A DNA stretch of 48,473 nucleotides from Shewanella sp. CG12_big_fil_rev_8_21_14_0_65_47_15 (GTDB lineage: Bacteria; Pseudomonadota; Gammaproteobacteria; Enterobacterales; Shewanellaceae): positions 1 to 48,473 of the forward strand of contig NZ_PFGL01000036.1 in NCBI RefSeq assembly GCF_002783505.1, read 5' to 3'. A program made the translations under genes and the position numbers. This document shows, piece after piece, positions 29,872 through 39,984 of the stretch (position 1 is its first letter; each line of letters starts with the position of its first letter). The notes beneath the pieces are model-generated. The model made no database searches. It was not told the DNA's origin and worked only from the letters and a program-made list of their open reading frames with translations.

Positions 29872-30729
29872 TTACATCCAAAATGCAATGTAGATCAGGG
29901 TAAACACCGGCAAGGCTGCTGTCAGGCTGTCGATGCGATCGAGCACGCCGCCGTGCCCAGGGAGAATCGTTCCCGAGTCTTTGATACAGGCGGCGCGTTT
30001 AAACATACTCTCGGACAAGTCACCAAGGGCCGAAATCAGCGCCACAAAGATAGTGACCGCCACGACTAATCCCAGTTCTTGTTCGGGGGAAACATACATA
30101 ATCCCCGCCACGACGATCATGGTCGTCGCTAATCCACCGACCAAGCCCTCAAGGGTCTTAGCTGGGCTGACTGCGGGCATCAGTTTGTGCTTACCTATCG
30201 CCTTGCCAACAAAGTAAGCGCCTGAGTCCGCCGCCCATACAATCAGCATCACCAATAGTACTAAAGATGCGCCATAGTAAGGCGAAATCTGTGAACTCAT
30301 AGACTTAAGGGCAATGAGGGCCACAAAACAAGGCACTAAGGTGAGTTGTCCAAACATGGACTTTAGCATAGGATTTTTTTGCCAGATTTTGGCGCTTTTA
30401 GGATAAGTCACCACCAGCAAAAGCGAAATAGCCCACCAAAGAGTGCCAATCGAGATCACGGCTAAATAGATAGGATGCAACTGTCCCCTAAGCCAAACGG
30501 CATCGATGGGGACAATTAAATTGATTGCGATTAATAAAATACCGACGGTGCAGGTGAAACTCCATTGAGTAACATCGCACTGACTATCGATAATCCGCCC
30601 CCACTCCTTAGCGGCGATAAGAAAGACGGCGACTAAAGCCCAAGCAAAATATTCGACAGGGAGTAAAAAGATTGCCCCCAAAACTAATGGAATTAACCAA
30701 ATTGCTGTTATTATACGTTGTTTTAGCAA
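29872..30729 (-). CDS. cdsA: Phosphatidate cytidylyltransferase
   Basis: A 285-residue integral inner-membrane enzyme making CDP-diacylglycerol from phosphatidate and CTP, the branch point of phospholipid synthesis. It has about eight membrane helices, and the CDP-DAG signature '[19 protein letters not shown]' is near the C-terminus. The start is TTG with GAGGGA about 6 bases upstream and no nearby better ATG in frame. The next gene (uppS) ends 20 bases upstream. Confidence 0.95.
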   Translation of the reverse strand: MLKQRIITAIWLIPLVLGAIFLLPVEYFAWALVAVFLIAAKEWGRIIDSQCDVTQWSFTCTVGILLIAINLIVPIDAVWLRGQLHPIYLAVISIGTLWWAISLLLVVTYPKSAKIWQKNPMLKSMFGQLTLVPCFVALIALKSMSSQISPYYGASLVLLVMLIVWAADSGAYFVGKAIGKHKLMPAVSPAKTLEGLVGGLATTMIVVAGIMYVSPEQELGLVVAVTIFVALISALGDLSESMFKRAACIKDSGTILPGHGGVLDRIDSLTAALPVFTLIYIAFWM

Positions 30730-30749
30730 AAAAAATCCCTCATGACGTT

Positions 30750-31577
30750 TTACAATGCGCGCATCTCATCAATCTGACTTCCCGTCAGACCAAAACGGCG
30801 CTGGCGACTGGCAAAAATAGCAATCGCTTCATGAAAAGCCTGTTCATCAAAATCAGGCCAAAGGGTGTCAATAAACACCAATTCTGCATAGGCCGCCTGC
30901 CACAACACAAAATTGCTGATGCGACAGTCCCCACCCGTGCGGATCATTAAATCAACTTCACTCTGACTTTGCATGCACAAATGTTCACTTAAGGCTTCTT
31001 CGGTGAACTGACTGCTGGTCATTTCGCCAGTTTCGACCTTTTGTGCTAACTTTTGCGCCGCTTGCAGTATGTCCCAGCGGCCACCGTAATTGGCGGCAAC
31101 ATTTAAGATAAGCCCAGTATTAGCTGCGGTTTTTTCTTGGGCGGCACTGATTTGCTTTTGTAAACGAGCAGAAAAACGGCTGATATCACCAATGATATTG
31201 AGCTTAACCTGATTTTTATGCAGCAGCTTTATTTCACGCTGCAGCACAGTAAAAAACAATTCCATCAGCAAACTGACTTCTTTATCGGGTCTACGCCAAT
31301 TCTCGCTGGAAAACGCAAATAACGTCAGCGATTGGATCCCTAATTGACTCGCCGTGCTCACCGCACGTCTCACCGCTTTAACCCCAGCCTTATGTCCCAT
31401 GACGCGTGGTTTGCCCTGGGTTTGGGCCCAGCGGCCATTACCGTCCATAATGATGGCAACATGCTTAGGTAATGACTGTTTCACGAGTTCGGGTAATTGT
31501 CCAGGCAGTGTCGTTTGAGCATAGTGTTCACACTCGTCCGACCTAGATTGCGGATCAAATTCCACTGTGGATGACAT
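30750..31577 (-). CDS. uppS: Undecaprenyl diphosphate synthase
   Basis: A 275-residue cytosolic cis-prenyltransferase making the C55 carrier lipid for peptidoglycan and O-antigen. '[10 protein letters not shown]' (catalytic Asp), '[10 protein letters not shown]', '[11 protein letters not shown]' and '[14 protein letters not shown]' are family motifs. An N-terminal extension of about 35 residues precedes the conserved '[10 protein letters not shown]', longer than the E. coli protein (253), and it lacks an obvious motif. AAGGG precedes the ATG. Confidence 0.96.
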   Translation of the reverse strand: MSSTVEFDPQSRSDECEHYAQTTLPGQLPELVKQSLPKHVAIIMDGNGRWAQTQGKPRVMGHKAGVKAVRRAVSTASQLGIQSLTLFAFSSENWRRPDKEVSLLMELFFTVLQREIKLLHKNQVKLNIIGDISRFSARLQKQISAAQEKTAANTGLILNVAANYGGRWDILQAAQKLAQKVETGEMTSSQFTEEALSEHLCMQSQSEVDLMIRTGGDCRISNFVLWQAAYAELVFIDTLWPDFDEQAFHEAIAIFASRQRRFGLTGSQIDEMRAL

Positions 31578-31604
31578 CTATTACAACCCTTTAAAATAGA
31601 CAAA

Positions 31605-31631
31605 CGCCGTGTAGTATACCCCTACACGGCG
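31605..31631 (-). terminator. Hairpin between frr and uppS
   Basis: CGCCGTGTAG, a 7-base loop and its exact complement lie in the 82-base frr-uppS gap. A T-rich tail (TTTGTCTATTTT) follows on the minus strand. This is a likely weak terminator or attenuator. Confidence 0.6.
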
Positions 31632-31659
31632 CATCAACTCTAGCTTATAGCGCCTGAGA

Positions 31660-32217
31660 TTAGACTTCCATCAACTCAATTTCTTTAGCCGCTAAAATAT
31701 CATCGACCTTCTTAATATGCGCATCGGTGAACTTTTGTACTTCATCTTCAGTGCGGCGAACATCATCTTCGGTGCATTCTTTGGCTTTCTCAAGCTTTTT
31801 CACTTCCGAAATCGCGTCACGACGCACGTTACGGATAGCGACTCGCCCTGCTTCCGCTTCGTTACGCACCACTTTGATAAAGTCTTTACGACGCTCTTCC
31901 GTCAACGCAGGTAATGGAATACGTAAGGTTGCGCCGGCAGACATTGGATTTAAACCTAAGTCTGAACTCATGATCGCCTTTTCAACCGCCTGAATAGCGC
32001 TACGGTCGAACACAGTCACAGACAGAGTACGGGAGTCTTCAACACCCACGTTGGCCACTTGGTTCAGTGGTGTCATTGTACCGTAGTAAGACACTTGGAT
32101 TGAGTCCAGCAGACTTGGGTGTGCACGACCGGTACGCACCTTAGCCATTTGGTTTTTGGTCGCTTCTACGCACTTACCCATACGCTCTTGGGCATCTTTT
32201 TTAATATCTGTAATCAC
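31660..32217 (-). CDS. frr: Ribosome recycling factor
   Basis: A 185-residue RRF, which with EF-G splits post-termination ribosomes. The L-shaped two-domain fold is marked by '[15 protein letters not shown]', '[13 protein letters not shown]' and '[17 protein letters not shown]'. The length equals the 185 of E. coli. The start is GTG (32217) with AAGGA 8 bases upstream, so it is an unusual initiator that fits the ribosome site well. It follows pyrH by 21 bases. Confidence 0.97.
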   Translation of the reverse strand: MITDIKKDAQERMGKCVEATKNQMAKVRTGRAHPSLLDSIQVSYYGTMTPLNQVANVGVEDSRTLSVTVFDRSAIQAVEKAIMSSDLGLNPMSAGATLRIPLPALTEERRKDFIKVVRNEAEAGRVAIRNVRRDAISEVKKLEKAKECTEDDVRRTEDEVQKFTDAHIKKVDDILAAKEIELMEV

Positions 32218-32238
32218 GTTAAATGTCCTTCTTGGTCA

Positions 32239-32976
32239 TTAAATAACTTTTTTTGCTCGGATCAATGTGCCTTCTTCTTCACCCATAATTACGCGACGTA
32301 GTGCGCCGGGTTTGTTCATATTGAACACTAGGATAGGCATGTCATGGTCACGCGCCATAGTAAAGGCAGCTAAGTCCATTACTTTTAATTCTTTTTCAAG
32401 TATTTCACCGTAAGTTAACTCATCGAACTTAACGGCTTCAGGGTTTTTCATTGGGTCATCGGAGTAGACGCCGTCAACTTTGGTGCCTTTTAGCACGACT
32501 TCGGCTTCAATTTCAATGCCACGTAAACAAGCCGCAGAATCGGTCGTACAGAAGGGATTCCCCGTACCCGCAGCAAAAATCACCACACGGCCCGATTTTA
32601 ATAGGCTTATCGCTTCAGCCCAATTGTAGTCATCGCACACCCCTTTTAATGGGATTGCTGACATTAGACGAGCATTAACATAGGCACGGTGCAGGGCGTC
32701 ACGCATAGCCAAGCCGTTCATCACCGTTGCCAGCATACCCATGTGATCGCCCACCACACGGTTCATGCCCGCTTTTGCTAAGCCTTCACCGCGAAACAGA
32801 TTACCACCACCAATGACCACACCCACCTGAATGCCTAACTCTACCAGCTCTTTTACTTCCTGAGCCATGCGATCTAATACTTTAGGGTCGATGCCGAAGC
32901 CTTCTTCGCCCATCAGTGCTTCGCCACTTAATTTTAGAAGAATGCGTCTAAATGTAGGTTTTGGATTGGTGCTCAT
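32239..32976 (-). CDS. pyrH: Uridylate kinase
   Basis: A 245-residue hexameric UMP kinase making UDP from UMP and ATP, activated by GTP and inhibited by UTP in this family. The amino-acid-kinase fold motifs '[10 protein letters not shown]', '[10 protein letters not shown]' and '[13 protein letters not shown]' are present. I chose the ATG at 32976 (MSTNPK) with AGGA 9 bases before; residues further upstream are not conserved-looking. A hairpin separates it from tsf. Confidence 0.97.
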   Translation of the reverse strand: MSTNPKPTFRRILLKLSGEALMGEEGFGIDPKVLDRMAQEVKELVELGIQVGVVIGGGNLFRGEGLAKAGMNRVVGDHMGMLATVMNGLAMRDALHRAYVNARLMSAIPLKGVCDDYNWAEAISLLKSGRVVIFAAGTGNPFCTTDSAACLRGIEIEAEVVLKGTKVDGVYSDDPMKNPEAVKFDELTYGEILEKELKVMDLAAFTMARDHDMPILVFNMNKPGALRRVIMGEEEGTLIRAKKVI

Positions 32977-32996
32977 AATTTTTATCCTGGTCATAA

Positions 32997-33024
32997 CAAG
33001 ACCGCAGCCATTGCTGCGGTCTTG
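32997..33024 (-). terminator. Perfect 12-bp hairpin between tsf and pyrH
   Basis: CAAGACCGCAGC, loop CATT, then the exact complement. On the minus strand the stem ends CTTG and is followed by TTATG, so the T-tract is weak. It may attenuate read-through from tsf into pyrH or protect the tsf mRNA end. Confidence 0.65.
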
Positions 33025-33044
33025 GGGGTATTTAGCGTTGGCGA

Positions 33045-33896
33045 TTAAGCCTTTTTAGAAGCAGCGATTTGAGCAGCAACTTCAGCTGCGAAATCTTCTT
33101 CTTTCTTCTCAATACCTTCACCCACTTCTAAACGAATGAAGTTAGTGACTTTAGCGCCTTTCTCTTTCAAGAATTCGCCAACAGTTTTCTTTGGTTCCAT
33201 GATGTAAGCTTGACCAGTCAGAGAAATCTCACCGGTGAACTTCTTCATACGACCCACTACCATTTTTTCAGCGATGTCAGCAGGTTTGCCTTCATTCATT
33301 GAAATTTCGATTTGCAGAGCTTGTTCACGAGCCACTACGTCAGCTGGAACGTCTTCTGGGTTAACGTATTCAGGCTTAGAAGCGGCAACGTGCATTGCAA
33401 GGTGCTTCAGAGTTTCGTCATCAGCGTCACCGGTCACAACTACACCGATACGCTCACCGTGACGGTAAGAAGCTAATTTAGCACCGTCGATGTACTCAAC
33501 GCGACGAACGTTGATGTTTTCACCGATTTTAGTAACTAAGGCAACACGCGCTTCTTCAAACTGTGCTTTTAAGTCTTCTAAAGCAACTTTAGACGCTGCA
33601 GCAACGTCTAAAACAGCGTTAGCAAAACCTAAGAAGTTAGCATCTTTAGCAACGAAGTCAGTTTGACAGTTGACTTCTAACAGCACAGCGAAACCTTCGC
33701 CGTTTTTGATTAGGATAGTACCGTCAGCAGCGATGTTACCTGCTTTCTTAGCAGCCTTAGCAGCACCAGACTTACGCATGTTGTCAATCGCTAACTCCAT
33801 GTCGCCGTTGGTTTCTTCTAACGCTTTTTTACAATCCATCATGCCTGCGCCAGTACGCTCACGCAGTTCTTTAACTTGGGCAGCAGAAATTGCCAT
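33045..33896 (-). CDS. tsf: Elongation factor Ts
   Basis: A 283-residue guanine-nucleotide exchange factor for EF-Tu. The N-terminal UBA-like '[23 protein letters not shown]' and the core 'CQTDFVAKD' (TDFV motif contacting EF-Tu) are intact. Length equals the 283 of E. coli. The ATG at 33896 has AGAGGA upstream. rpsB lies upstream across a hairpin, the conserved arrangement. Confidence 0.98.
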   Translation of the reverse strand: MAISAAQVKELRERTGAGMMDCKKALEETNGDMELAIDNMRKSGAAKAAKKAGNIAADGTILIKNGEGFAVLLEVNCQTDFVAKDANFLGFANAVLDVAAASKVALEDLKAQFEEARVALVTKIGENINVRRVEYIDGAKLASYRHGERIGVVVTGDADDETLKHLAMHVAASKPEYVNPEDVPADVVAREQALQIEISMNEGKPADIAEKMVVGRMKKFTGEISLTGQAYIMEPKKTVGEFLKEKGAKVTNFIRLEVGEGIEKKEEDFAAEVAAQIAASKKA

Positions 33897-33938
33897 TGTT
33901 AAATCCTCTCTAAAAATTCGACTAATTTGCAGATATAA

Positions 33939-33983
33939 AACAGGGGCCGAATGGCCCCTGTTAACCAATCAAAAATCTTGGTT
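33939..33983 (-). terminator. Double hairpin between rpsB and tsf (attenuator-like)
   Basis: Read on the minus strand, a weaker stem (AACCAA/TTGGTT) comes first, then a perfect 10-bp stem AACAGGGGCC/GGCCCCTGTT with loop ATTC, followed by TTTATA. This is a terminator-like structure after rpsB that would lower tsf read-through. An rpsB-tsf attenuator is known in E. coli; the role here is inferred. Confidence 0.75.
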
Positions 33984-34016
33984 AATAAGGGTGATGATAA
34001 TCATCCCGCCTTATTA

Positions 34017-34745
34017 TTATTCGGCTTCTACGAAACCGTCTTGCTCAGCTTGAACAGCCAGATCTTGACCACGGCCAGCTTTAGCAGCAGCAGCTACAGA
34101 GGTAGTGTACAGGCGAATAGCACGCATCGCGTCGTCGTTACCAGGAACGATGTAGTTAACACCATCTGGCGCAGAGTTAGTATCAACAACTGCAACAACA
34201 GGGATACCCAGGTTGTTAGCTTCTTTAATAGCAATATGCTCGTGGTCAGCACCGATGACGAATAATACGTCTGGCAGGCCGCCCATGTTCTTAATACCGC
34301 CTAAAGATTTTTCCAGCTTTTCAAGCTCACGAGTACGCATCAGCGCTTCTTTCTTGGTCAGCTTGTCGAAAGTACCATCTACTGATTGGCTTTCCAGTTC
34401 TTTCAGACGTTTGATTGACTGACGAACGGTTTTCCAGTTAGTCAGCATACCGCCTAACCAGCGGTGATCAACGTAGTACTGGTCACAAGACAGAGCCGCT
34501 TCTTTGATCGCTTCGCCAGCAGCACGTTTAGTACCAACGAATAATACTTTACCTTTCTTTGAAGCAACGTTGCTGATGAAAGCCAGTGCTTCATTGAACA
34601 TTGGCACAGTATGCTCAAGGTTGATGATGTGAACACCGTTGCGAGCACCGAAAATGAATGGCTTCATTTTTGGGTTCCAGTAACGGGTTTGGTGACCAAA
34701 GTGGACACCGGCCTGAAGCATATCGCGCATTGAAACTGTAGTCAT
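34017..34745 (-). CDS. rpsB: 30S ribosomal protein S2
   Basis: A 242-residue small-subunit protein. The hallmark '[22 protein letters not shown]' opening, '[12 protein letters not shown]' and '[19 protein letters not shown]' are present. The ATG at 34745 has AAGGT 8 bases upstream. The open frame extends 33 codons further, but that part overlaps the leader and is not S2-like. The C-terminal acidic tail ('EQDGFVEAE') is normal. It is the first gene of the large minus-strand cluster and likely self-regulates through its leader. Confidence 0.98.
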   Translation of the reverse strand: MTTVSMRDMLQAGVHFGHQTRYWNPKMKPFIFGARNGVHIINLEHTVPMFNEALAFISNVASKKGKVLFVGTKRAAGEAIKEAALSCDQYYVDHRWLGGMLTNWKTVRQSIKRLKELESQSVDGTFDKLTKKEALMRTRELEKLEKSLGGIKNMGGLPDVLFVIGADHEHIAIKEANNLGIPVVAVVDTNSAPDGVNYIVPGNDDAMRAIRLYTTSVAAAAKAGRGQDLAVQAEQDGFVEAE

Positions 34746-34860
34746 TTCTATTACCTTAAAATTTAGGGGGTTAGACCTCCACGTATCCCATGTCTTCGAC
34801 CCCGCAGAGAATAACTGAGGGCACCCCGAAGAATGTGTCGACACGTGTGTGATTTAGTAT
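34746..34860 (-). promoter_or_regulatory. rpsB leader (S2 autoregulatory element)
   Basis: The leader on the minus strand has a C/G-rich stem region (CGGGGTGCCCTC then CTGCGGGGTC) followed by GATACGTGGAGG and CCCC, similar in pattern to the E. coli rpsB/T44 leader that binds S2. I infer S2 feedback control. The 309-base rpsB-map gap must also contain the promoters of both genes; a TGTATAAT at 34876-34883 could serve as a -10 on either strand. Confidence 0.5.
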
Positions 34861-35054
34861 TTAGACAAATTGCCATGTATAATGGCCGCCATATTTAGTT
34901 TTGCCATCGCCCAAGAGCAGATAAAGCTGAGCTTGGGTAATTCATCAAGACTTAAACATAACGGCGCGCTTTATACCATAAATAGCCCTAAAGCACAAAT
35001 TTTTGCATAGGGATGGCGTGGCCAATAGACATCGAAGACACAAGAGAAAACGCA

Positions 35055-35855
35055 ATGAGTATCGTCATTAAGACAGCAGAAGAAATCGAAAAAATGCGCG
35101 CAGCGGGTAAGCTTGCCGCACAGGTATTAGAAATGATCGCCCCCTATGTTAAGGCGGGTGTCACTACTAATGAGCTCAACGACCTCTGCGCAAAATACAC
35201 CGAAGAGCAAGGCGCCATTTCCGCTCCGCTTAATTACCATGGTTTTCCTAAGTCAATCTGCACTTCGGTGAATAGTGTTATTTGCCATGGTATCCCCAAT
35301 GACAATCCCCCATTGAAGAATGGCGACATTCTCAACATCGATATCACAGTCATTAAAGACGGTTACCACGGCGACACCTCAATGATGTTTTTAATCGGCG
35401 AAGTGAGTCCGAAAGATAAGCGTTTATGTCGTATTGCCCAAGAGAGCCTGTATTTGGCGATCCGTAAGGTGCGTCCAGGCTTAAAATTGGGTGAAATCGG
35501 CAATACTATCGAAAAATTCATCAAGGCCAGTAAAACAGGCCTTGAGAAATATTCCATCGTGCAAGATTATTGTGGCCACGGTATCGGTGCAGGTTTCCAT
35601 GAAGAACCTCAAGTCATGCACTACCGTAACGGTGATAACACTATTTTGCGCCCAGGCATGTGCTTTACTATTGAGCCAATGATCAACGCGGGTCGCCACA
35701 CCACAGTGCTCGACAAGTCGGATAACTGGACTGTGACCACCTCCGATGGTAAAAACTCAGCCCAGTGGGAACACACGTTATTAGTGACACAAACTGGTGT
35801 TGAAGTGCTCACCTTACGTGATGAGGAAGATTTTCCACGCTTTATCAATCACTAA
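35055..35855 (+). CDS. map: Methionine aminopeptidase, type I
   Basis: A 266-residue pita-bread metalloenzyme removing the initiator Met from nascent proteins. 'VICHGIPND' (substrate His), 'DILNIDITV' and 'YHGDTSMMF' (metal Asp residues), 'YCGHGIGAGFHEEP' (metal His) and 'FTIEPM' and 'QWEHTLLVT' (metal Glu residues) are intact. The ATG at 35055 matches the usual 'SIVIKTAEEIEKMR' N-terminus. It diverges from rpsB and heads map-glnD-dapD. In E. coli these three genes also cluster with rpsB. Confidence 0.97.
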   Translation: MSIVIKTAEEIEKMRAAGKLAAQVLEMIAPYVKAGVTTNELNDLCAKYTEEQGAISAPLNYHGFPKSICTSVNSVICHGIPNDNPPLKNGDILNIDITVIKDGYHGDTSMMFLIGEVSPKDKRLCRIAQESLYLAIRKVRPGLKLGEIGNTIEKFIKASKTGLEKYSIVQDYCGHGIGAGFHEEPQVMHYRNGDNTILRPGMCFTIEPMINAGRHTTVLDKSDNWTVTTSDGKNSAQWEHTLLVTQTGVEVLTLRDEEDFPRFINH

Positions 35856-35876
35856 ACAATCCAAACAAGGGACTCG

Positions 35877-38462
35877 ATGAATACAGCTCAGCTCGCAAAA
35901 CTTGCACTAATCGAACAGAATCAAGCGCTTTTAGCACAATTTAAAGCAAAAGCCCCGATTGAAGAGCTCGTCACGCAGCGCTGCCAATTTGTCGATTCCC
36001 TCGTCAAGCAGGCTTGGGGGCAACATGGCCTCCAAGCCCATGACATAGCCCTTATTGCGGTAGGTGGTTATGGTCGGGGCGAATTACATCCCCACTCGGA
36101 TGTTGATTTATTGTTTCTGTTTGAGGGCGACCTATCCCCTGCGGCAGAAGCCGCACTCAGTCAATTTATTGCATTTCTGTGGGATGCAAGCCTTGAAATT
36201 GGCCACAGTGTGCGGACATTGGACGACACCCTAAGACTGGGCCGCGAAGATATCACGATTGCGACAAATCTTTTAGAAGCACGGTTGATCGCAGGCCCTG
36301 AATCCCTATTCGACCGTTTATATGACGCCATTCGCCAGAGTGATTTTTGGACCTCCAGCGATTTTTTTATCGCCAAACGGGATGAACAGAATGCCCGCCA
36401 TGCTAAGGCCAGTGCCTTCGATTTAGAGCCAAACTTAAAAAGCTGTCCGGGTGGCCTTAGGGATATTCAAACCATCGCCTGGGTCGCCATGCGTCACTTT
36501 GGCGCATCAAGACTTGAAGAATTGGTTCAATACGACTTTTTAGAACCCGCCGAGTTAGAAGAATTACTCGAATGTCAGCATTTTTTGTGGAAACTGCGCT
36601 TTGCCCTGCATATGGTAGTAGGTCGTGATGAAAACCGCTTACTGTTTGATGTGCAGCGCCAAGTTGCAGAGCTAATGGGTTATGAAGACGCCACCCAGCT
36701 TGCCGTCGAGCAGATGATGAAGCGTTACTATCGCACGGTGCGCCGGGTGATGGAGCTGAACGAAATGCTGTTGCAGCTGTTTAAGCGAGCAACATTAGGG
36801 CACACAAAAGCCTTAGAAATTCAATCAATAGATAAACACTACCAGCGCCGCGGCACTTTTATTGAAGCGCTCAGCGATGATCTGTTCGATAGCGGCGAAG
36901 AAATTGTCCGACTGTTTTTGTTAGTCGCTAAAAACTCCAACATCAAAGGCATTTACGCACCAACGCTGCGGTCACTGCGCCGTGCAAGGCGTGCACAGCC
37001 GCAAGCGCTGCAAGAAAATCCGCTCTGTCGCCAAGCCTTTATGGAAATTCTGCGTCATCCCCGCGGCATTGTTGCTTTATCTTTAATGCATAAACACGGC
37101 GTACTGTCGGCCTATTTACCCGCGTGGCGAAACATTGAAGGCCAGATGCAATTCGACCTGTTTCACGCCTACACAGTCGATGAGCATACCCACAGATTGC
37201 TGCTCAATATTGAACGATTCTCCCAGCCAGAACAAAAGGAAGAATTTCCCCTAGGCTCAATTCTGATCAACCAACTGCCGAAAAAGGGCTTGCTGGTACT
37301 CGGTGCAATCTTTCACGATATCGCCAAAGGCCGCGGTGGCGATCACAGTAAACTGGGCAGCAGCGATGCCCTCGCCTTTTGTAAGCTGCACGGGTTAAAC
37401 GATCACGATGGCCGTCTAGTCGCTTGGCTGGTTGAGAATCACCTAGTAATGTCCGTGACCGCCCAGCGCCGGGATATTTCCGATCCCGATGTGGTGGCCG
37501 ATTTTGCCAATAAAGTCCGTGATGCCGTGCATTTAAGCTATCTGTACTGCTTAACCGTTGCCGATATCTGCGCCACCAACGAAAAAACCTGGAATAATTG
37601 GAAAGGCTCACTGCTGCGGGATTTGTATTTTTCGACCCAAAGGGTGCTCGCACGCGGCAAAGAAAAACCCGTCGATATCCGTGCTAGGGTGCGCGAATAC
37701 CAAGCCAAGGCCAAGAAAGAGCTGCTGCGCCGTGGACTGAAAGAGAAAGATCTCGATACCCTGTGGCAACGCTTTAAAGCCGACTATTTTCTACGTCACC
37801 AACCCAACCAAGTGGCGTGGCACGCCGAGGCGATTTTAAAGCACAAACAACAGGATGAGCCCCTAGTTTTAGTGTCCAAACACACGACTCGTGGCGGCAC
37901 TGAGCTGTTTGTCTATTGCCAAGACAGACCAAAGTTATTCGCAACTGTGATGGCGGTACTCGACAATAAAAATATCAACGTCCATGATGCCAGCATTATG
38001 ACCTCAAAGGACAATTATGCCCTCGATACCTTTGTGATCTTAGAACAGGATGGCGAGCCAGTGAGCCAGCTTTCACGCATCCAAAGTATCCGTAAGGCAC
38101 TCGAGAAAGCCCTGTCGAGCGACAGCCCAAAACTGCCTCGCTTTAGAAAACTGTCGCGCAAGATGAAACCTTTTAATGTGCCAACACAAGTGAGTTTCCT
38201 CGAAAGCAGTCGTCATGGTACAAGTATGATGGAGCTTATCGCCTTAGATTCGCCGGGATTACTGGCAAAAGTCGGCGATATCTTTTACCGTTGCAACACA
38301 ACCTTACTCGCGGCCAAGATCACCACCATTGGAGAGCGGGCCGAAGACTTTTTTATGCTGCAAACCAATGACGGCCTGCAGCTTAACGAAACCCAGGAAA
38401 ATACCCTCAGGGACGCTTTAATCAGTGCCTTGAGTGCAAAAAATATCGAATCAGTTAATTAA
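35877..38462 (+). CDS. glnD: Bifunctional PII uridylyltransferase/uridylyl-removing enzyme
   Basis: An 861-residue nitrogen sensor that uridylylates PII proteins when glutamine is low and removes UMP when it is high. The nucleotidyltransferase motif '[15 protein letters not shown]' (G63-D77) is followed by '[13 protein letters not shown]', an HD domain ('[13 protein letters not shown]', H480-D481) and two C-terminal ACT domains that sense glutamine. Length matches the family (890 in E. coli). It follows map by 21 bases and precedes dapD by 21 bases. Confidence 0.97.
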   Translation: MNTAQLAKLALIEQNQALLAQFKAKAPIEELVTQRCQFVDSLVKQAWGQHGLQAHDIALIAVGGYGRGELHPHSDVDLLFLFEGDLSPAAEAALSQFIAFLWDASLEIGHSVRTLDDTLRLGREDITIATNLLEARLIAGPESLFDRLYDAIRQSDFWTSSDFFIAKRDEQNARHAKASAFDLEPNLKSCPGGLRDIQTIAWVAMRHFGASRLEELVQYDFLEPAELEELLECQHFLWKLRFALHMVVGRDENRLLFDVQRQVAELMGYEDATQLAVEQMMKRYYRTVRRVMELNEMLLQLFKRATLGHTKALEIQSIDKHYQRRGTFIEALSDDLFDSGEEIVRLFLLVAKNSNIKGIYAPTLRSLRRARRAQPQALQENPLCRQAFMEILRHPRGIVALSLMHKHGVLSAYLPAWRNIEGQMQFDLFHAYTVDEHTHRLLLNIERFSQPEQKEEFPLGSILINQLPKKGLLVLGAIFHDIAKGRGGDHSKLGSSDALAFCKLHGLNDHDGRLVAWLVENHLVMSVTAQRRDISDPDVVADFANKVRDAVHLSYLYCLTVADICATNEKTWNNWKGSLLRDLYFSTQRVLARGKEKPVDIRARVREYQAKAKKELLRRGLKEKDLDTLWQRFKADYFLRHQPNQVAWHAEAILKHKQQDEPLVLVSKHTTRGGTELFVYCQDRPKLFATVMAVLDNKNINVHDASIMTSKDNYALDTFVILEQDGEPVSQLSRIQSIRKALEKALSSDSPKLPRFRKLSRKMKPFNVPTQVSFLESSRHGTSMMELIALDSPGLLAKVGDIFYRCNTTLLAAKITTIGERAEDFFMLQTNDGLQLNETQENTLRDALISALSAKNIESVN

Positions 38463-38483
38463 CGAGACCAGTGGGAGAAGTAA

Positions 38484-39308
38484 ATGGAGGCTTTACGCCA
38501 ACGTATTGAGGCGGCTTTTGAAGCTCGCGCCGACATCACGCCAAGCACAGTTGACACCAGCGTGCGTGACGATGTGCAACATGTCATCAATATGCTCGAC
38601 AAAGGTGAAGTCCGTGTCGCCGAGAAAATCGACGGACAATGGCATGTGCACCAATGGCTGAAAAAGGCGGTATTACTGTCCTTCCGTATTTTCGATAATG
38701 CGGTTATCGATGGCGCCGAAACCAAATACTTCGATAAAGTGCCGTTAAAATTTGCCGAATATGATGAAGCCCGCTTCAAAGCGGAAGCGATTCGTGTGGT
38801 GCCGTCTGCCACAGTGCGTAAAGGCTCATTCATCGGTAAAAATACCGTCTTGATGCCATCCTATGTGAACTTAGGCGCCTATGTTGATGAAGGCACTATG
38901 GTTGACACTTGGGCGACCGTTGGCTCATGTGCACAAATCGGTAAAAACGTGCATTTATCTGGCGGCGTGGGTATTGGTGGTGTACTTGAGCCATTGCAAG
39001 CGGGCCCAACCATCATCGAAGATAACTGCTTTATCGGTGCGCGTTCTGAGATTGTTGAAGGCGTAGTGGTTGAAGAAGGCTCAGTGATTTCTATGGGCGT
39101 GTATATCGGCCAAAGCACTCGAATTTATGATCGCGAAACCGGCGAAGTGCATTATGGTCGTGTGCCAGCGGGCTCTGTTGTCGTTTCTGGCAACCTGCCC
39201 TCTGCCTGTGGCAAGTACAGCCTCTATGCCGCGATTATCGTTAAGAAAGTGGACGCTAAAACCCGCGGTAAAGTGGGTATCAACGAACTGCTGCGTATTG
39301 TTGACTAG
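38484..39308 (+). CDS. dapD: Tetrahydrodipicolinate N-succinyltransferase
   Basis: A 274-residue left-handed beta-helix trimer that succinylates tetrahydrodipicolinate in lysine and diaminopimelate synthesis. The hexapeptide region includes '[20 protein letters not shown]' and '[16 protein letters not shown]'. Length equals the 274 of E. coli. GGGAGAAG precedes the ATG. A clear terminator follows, closing the map-glnD-dapD unit. Confidence 0.98.
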   Translation: MEALRQRIEAAFEARADITPSTVDTSVRDDVQHVINMLDKGEVRVAEKIDGQWHVHQWLKKAVLLSFRIFDNAVIDGAETKYFDKVPLKFAEYDEARFKAEAIRVVPSATVRKGSFIGKNTVLMPSYVNLGAYVDEGTMVDTWATVGSCAQIGKNVHLSGGVGIGGVLEPLQAGPTIIEDNCFIGARSEIVEGVVVEEGSVISMGVYIGQSTRIYDRETGEVHYGRVPAGSVVVSGNLPSACGKYSLYAAIIVKKVDAKTRGKVGINELLRIVD

Positions 39309-39350
39309 CCTTCAATCCTTAATGTTTCGTGTTAGCTAATGTTAACTAAG

Positions 39351-39377
39351 ATGCCAAGCCCTTACTTGGCATTTTTT
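39351..39377 (+). terminator. Terminator after dapD
   Basis: ATGCCAAG, loop CCCTTA, CTTGGCAT, then TTTTTT. A good intrinsic terminator closing the map-glnD-dapD unit. Confidence 0.88.
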
Positions 39378-39474
39378 AAACCCTAACGGCTCTTTTATCC
39401 AAAAAAACACATACAGTTACACAGGGACACACATAGTTCCAGATCCAACATTTAGATACATTTCATCGCTAAAT

Positions 39475-39531
39475 TCCCCCAGCAAGACCATCTAAAAGCA
39501 ACTTAACTAAAAAGGAATATCCCCCAGCAAG
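39475..39531 (+). repeat. 12-bp direct repeat before the DUF3718 gene
   Basis: TCCCCCAGCAAG occurs at 39475 and 39520, exactly 45 bases apart. The second copy supplies part of the ribosome binding site (CAAGGAG). No other structure is seen in this roughly 160-base gap after the dapD terminator. Confidence 0.6.
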
Positions 39532-39540
39532 GAGCTTAAT

Positions 39541-39894
39541 ATGAAGTCTACATTGGCAAAATTAGGTGGTATAGCCGCATTCTGTGCGCTCGGTATGAGC
39601 ACTCATGCGTTTGCAGCAATGGATCCACAGCTTGAAAATACCCTCATCGCGGTATGTAAAGCCGGTGCCAGCAATAACTTAGTGTCCTTCAATGGTACGA
39701 TGAAAGAATATCGGATTAATGAGGCACGAATATTTCCACGTTTAGTCTGTAATGGTGAGAACTTTCATCAGTTCGCCTTGAGTCAAGGTGCCGAAAAAAC
39801 CGCACAACGCATAGGACGCTATGTACAAGGTCAAGTGACTATTAAAGATATTACCGCAAACACTATGGATGAGGTCTATGCCGTTAATTTTTAA
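39541..39894 (+). CDS. DUF3718 family secreted protein
   Basis: A 117-residue protein of unknown function, matching the DUF3718 pattern. A signal peptide (1-25, cleavage after 'THAFA') is followed by a small domain with two cysteines ('AVCKAGASNN', 'RLVCNGEN'), probably a disulfide in the periplasm. AAGGAG is 6 bases before the ATG. A terminator follows, so it is a single-gene unit. Nothing shows a reaction. I am fairly sure it is a real gene. Confidence 0.82.
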   Translation: MKSTLAKLGGIAAFCALGMSTHAFAAMDPQLENTLIAVCKAGASNNLVSFNGTMKEYRINEARIFPRLVCNGENFHQFALSQGAEKTAQRIGRYVQGQVTIKDITANTMDEVYAVNF

Positions 39895-39915
39895 TCCATT
39901 TAAGTTTCACTGTAG

Positions 39916-39941
39916 AGGCGTCATTCAGGCGCCTTTTTTTT
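39916..39941 (+). terminator. Terminator after the DUF3718 gene
   Basis: A short AGGCG/CGCCT stem followed by eight Ts on the plus strand. It works for the plus strand only, since there is no T-tract on the other side. Confidence 0.75.
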
Positions 39942-39984
39942 GACTGATATATTGATTGATAGTGTTCAACATATTGCGATAGGG

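Noticed and set aside
38459..38833. 124-aa minus-strand ORF over dapD
   Set aside because: Antisense to the dapD start; no features of its own.
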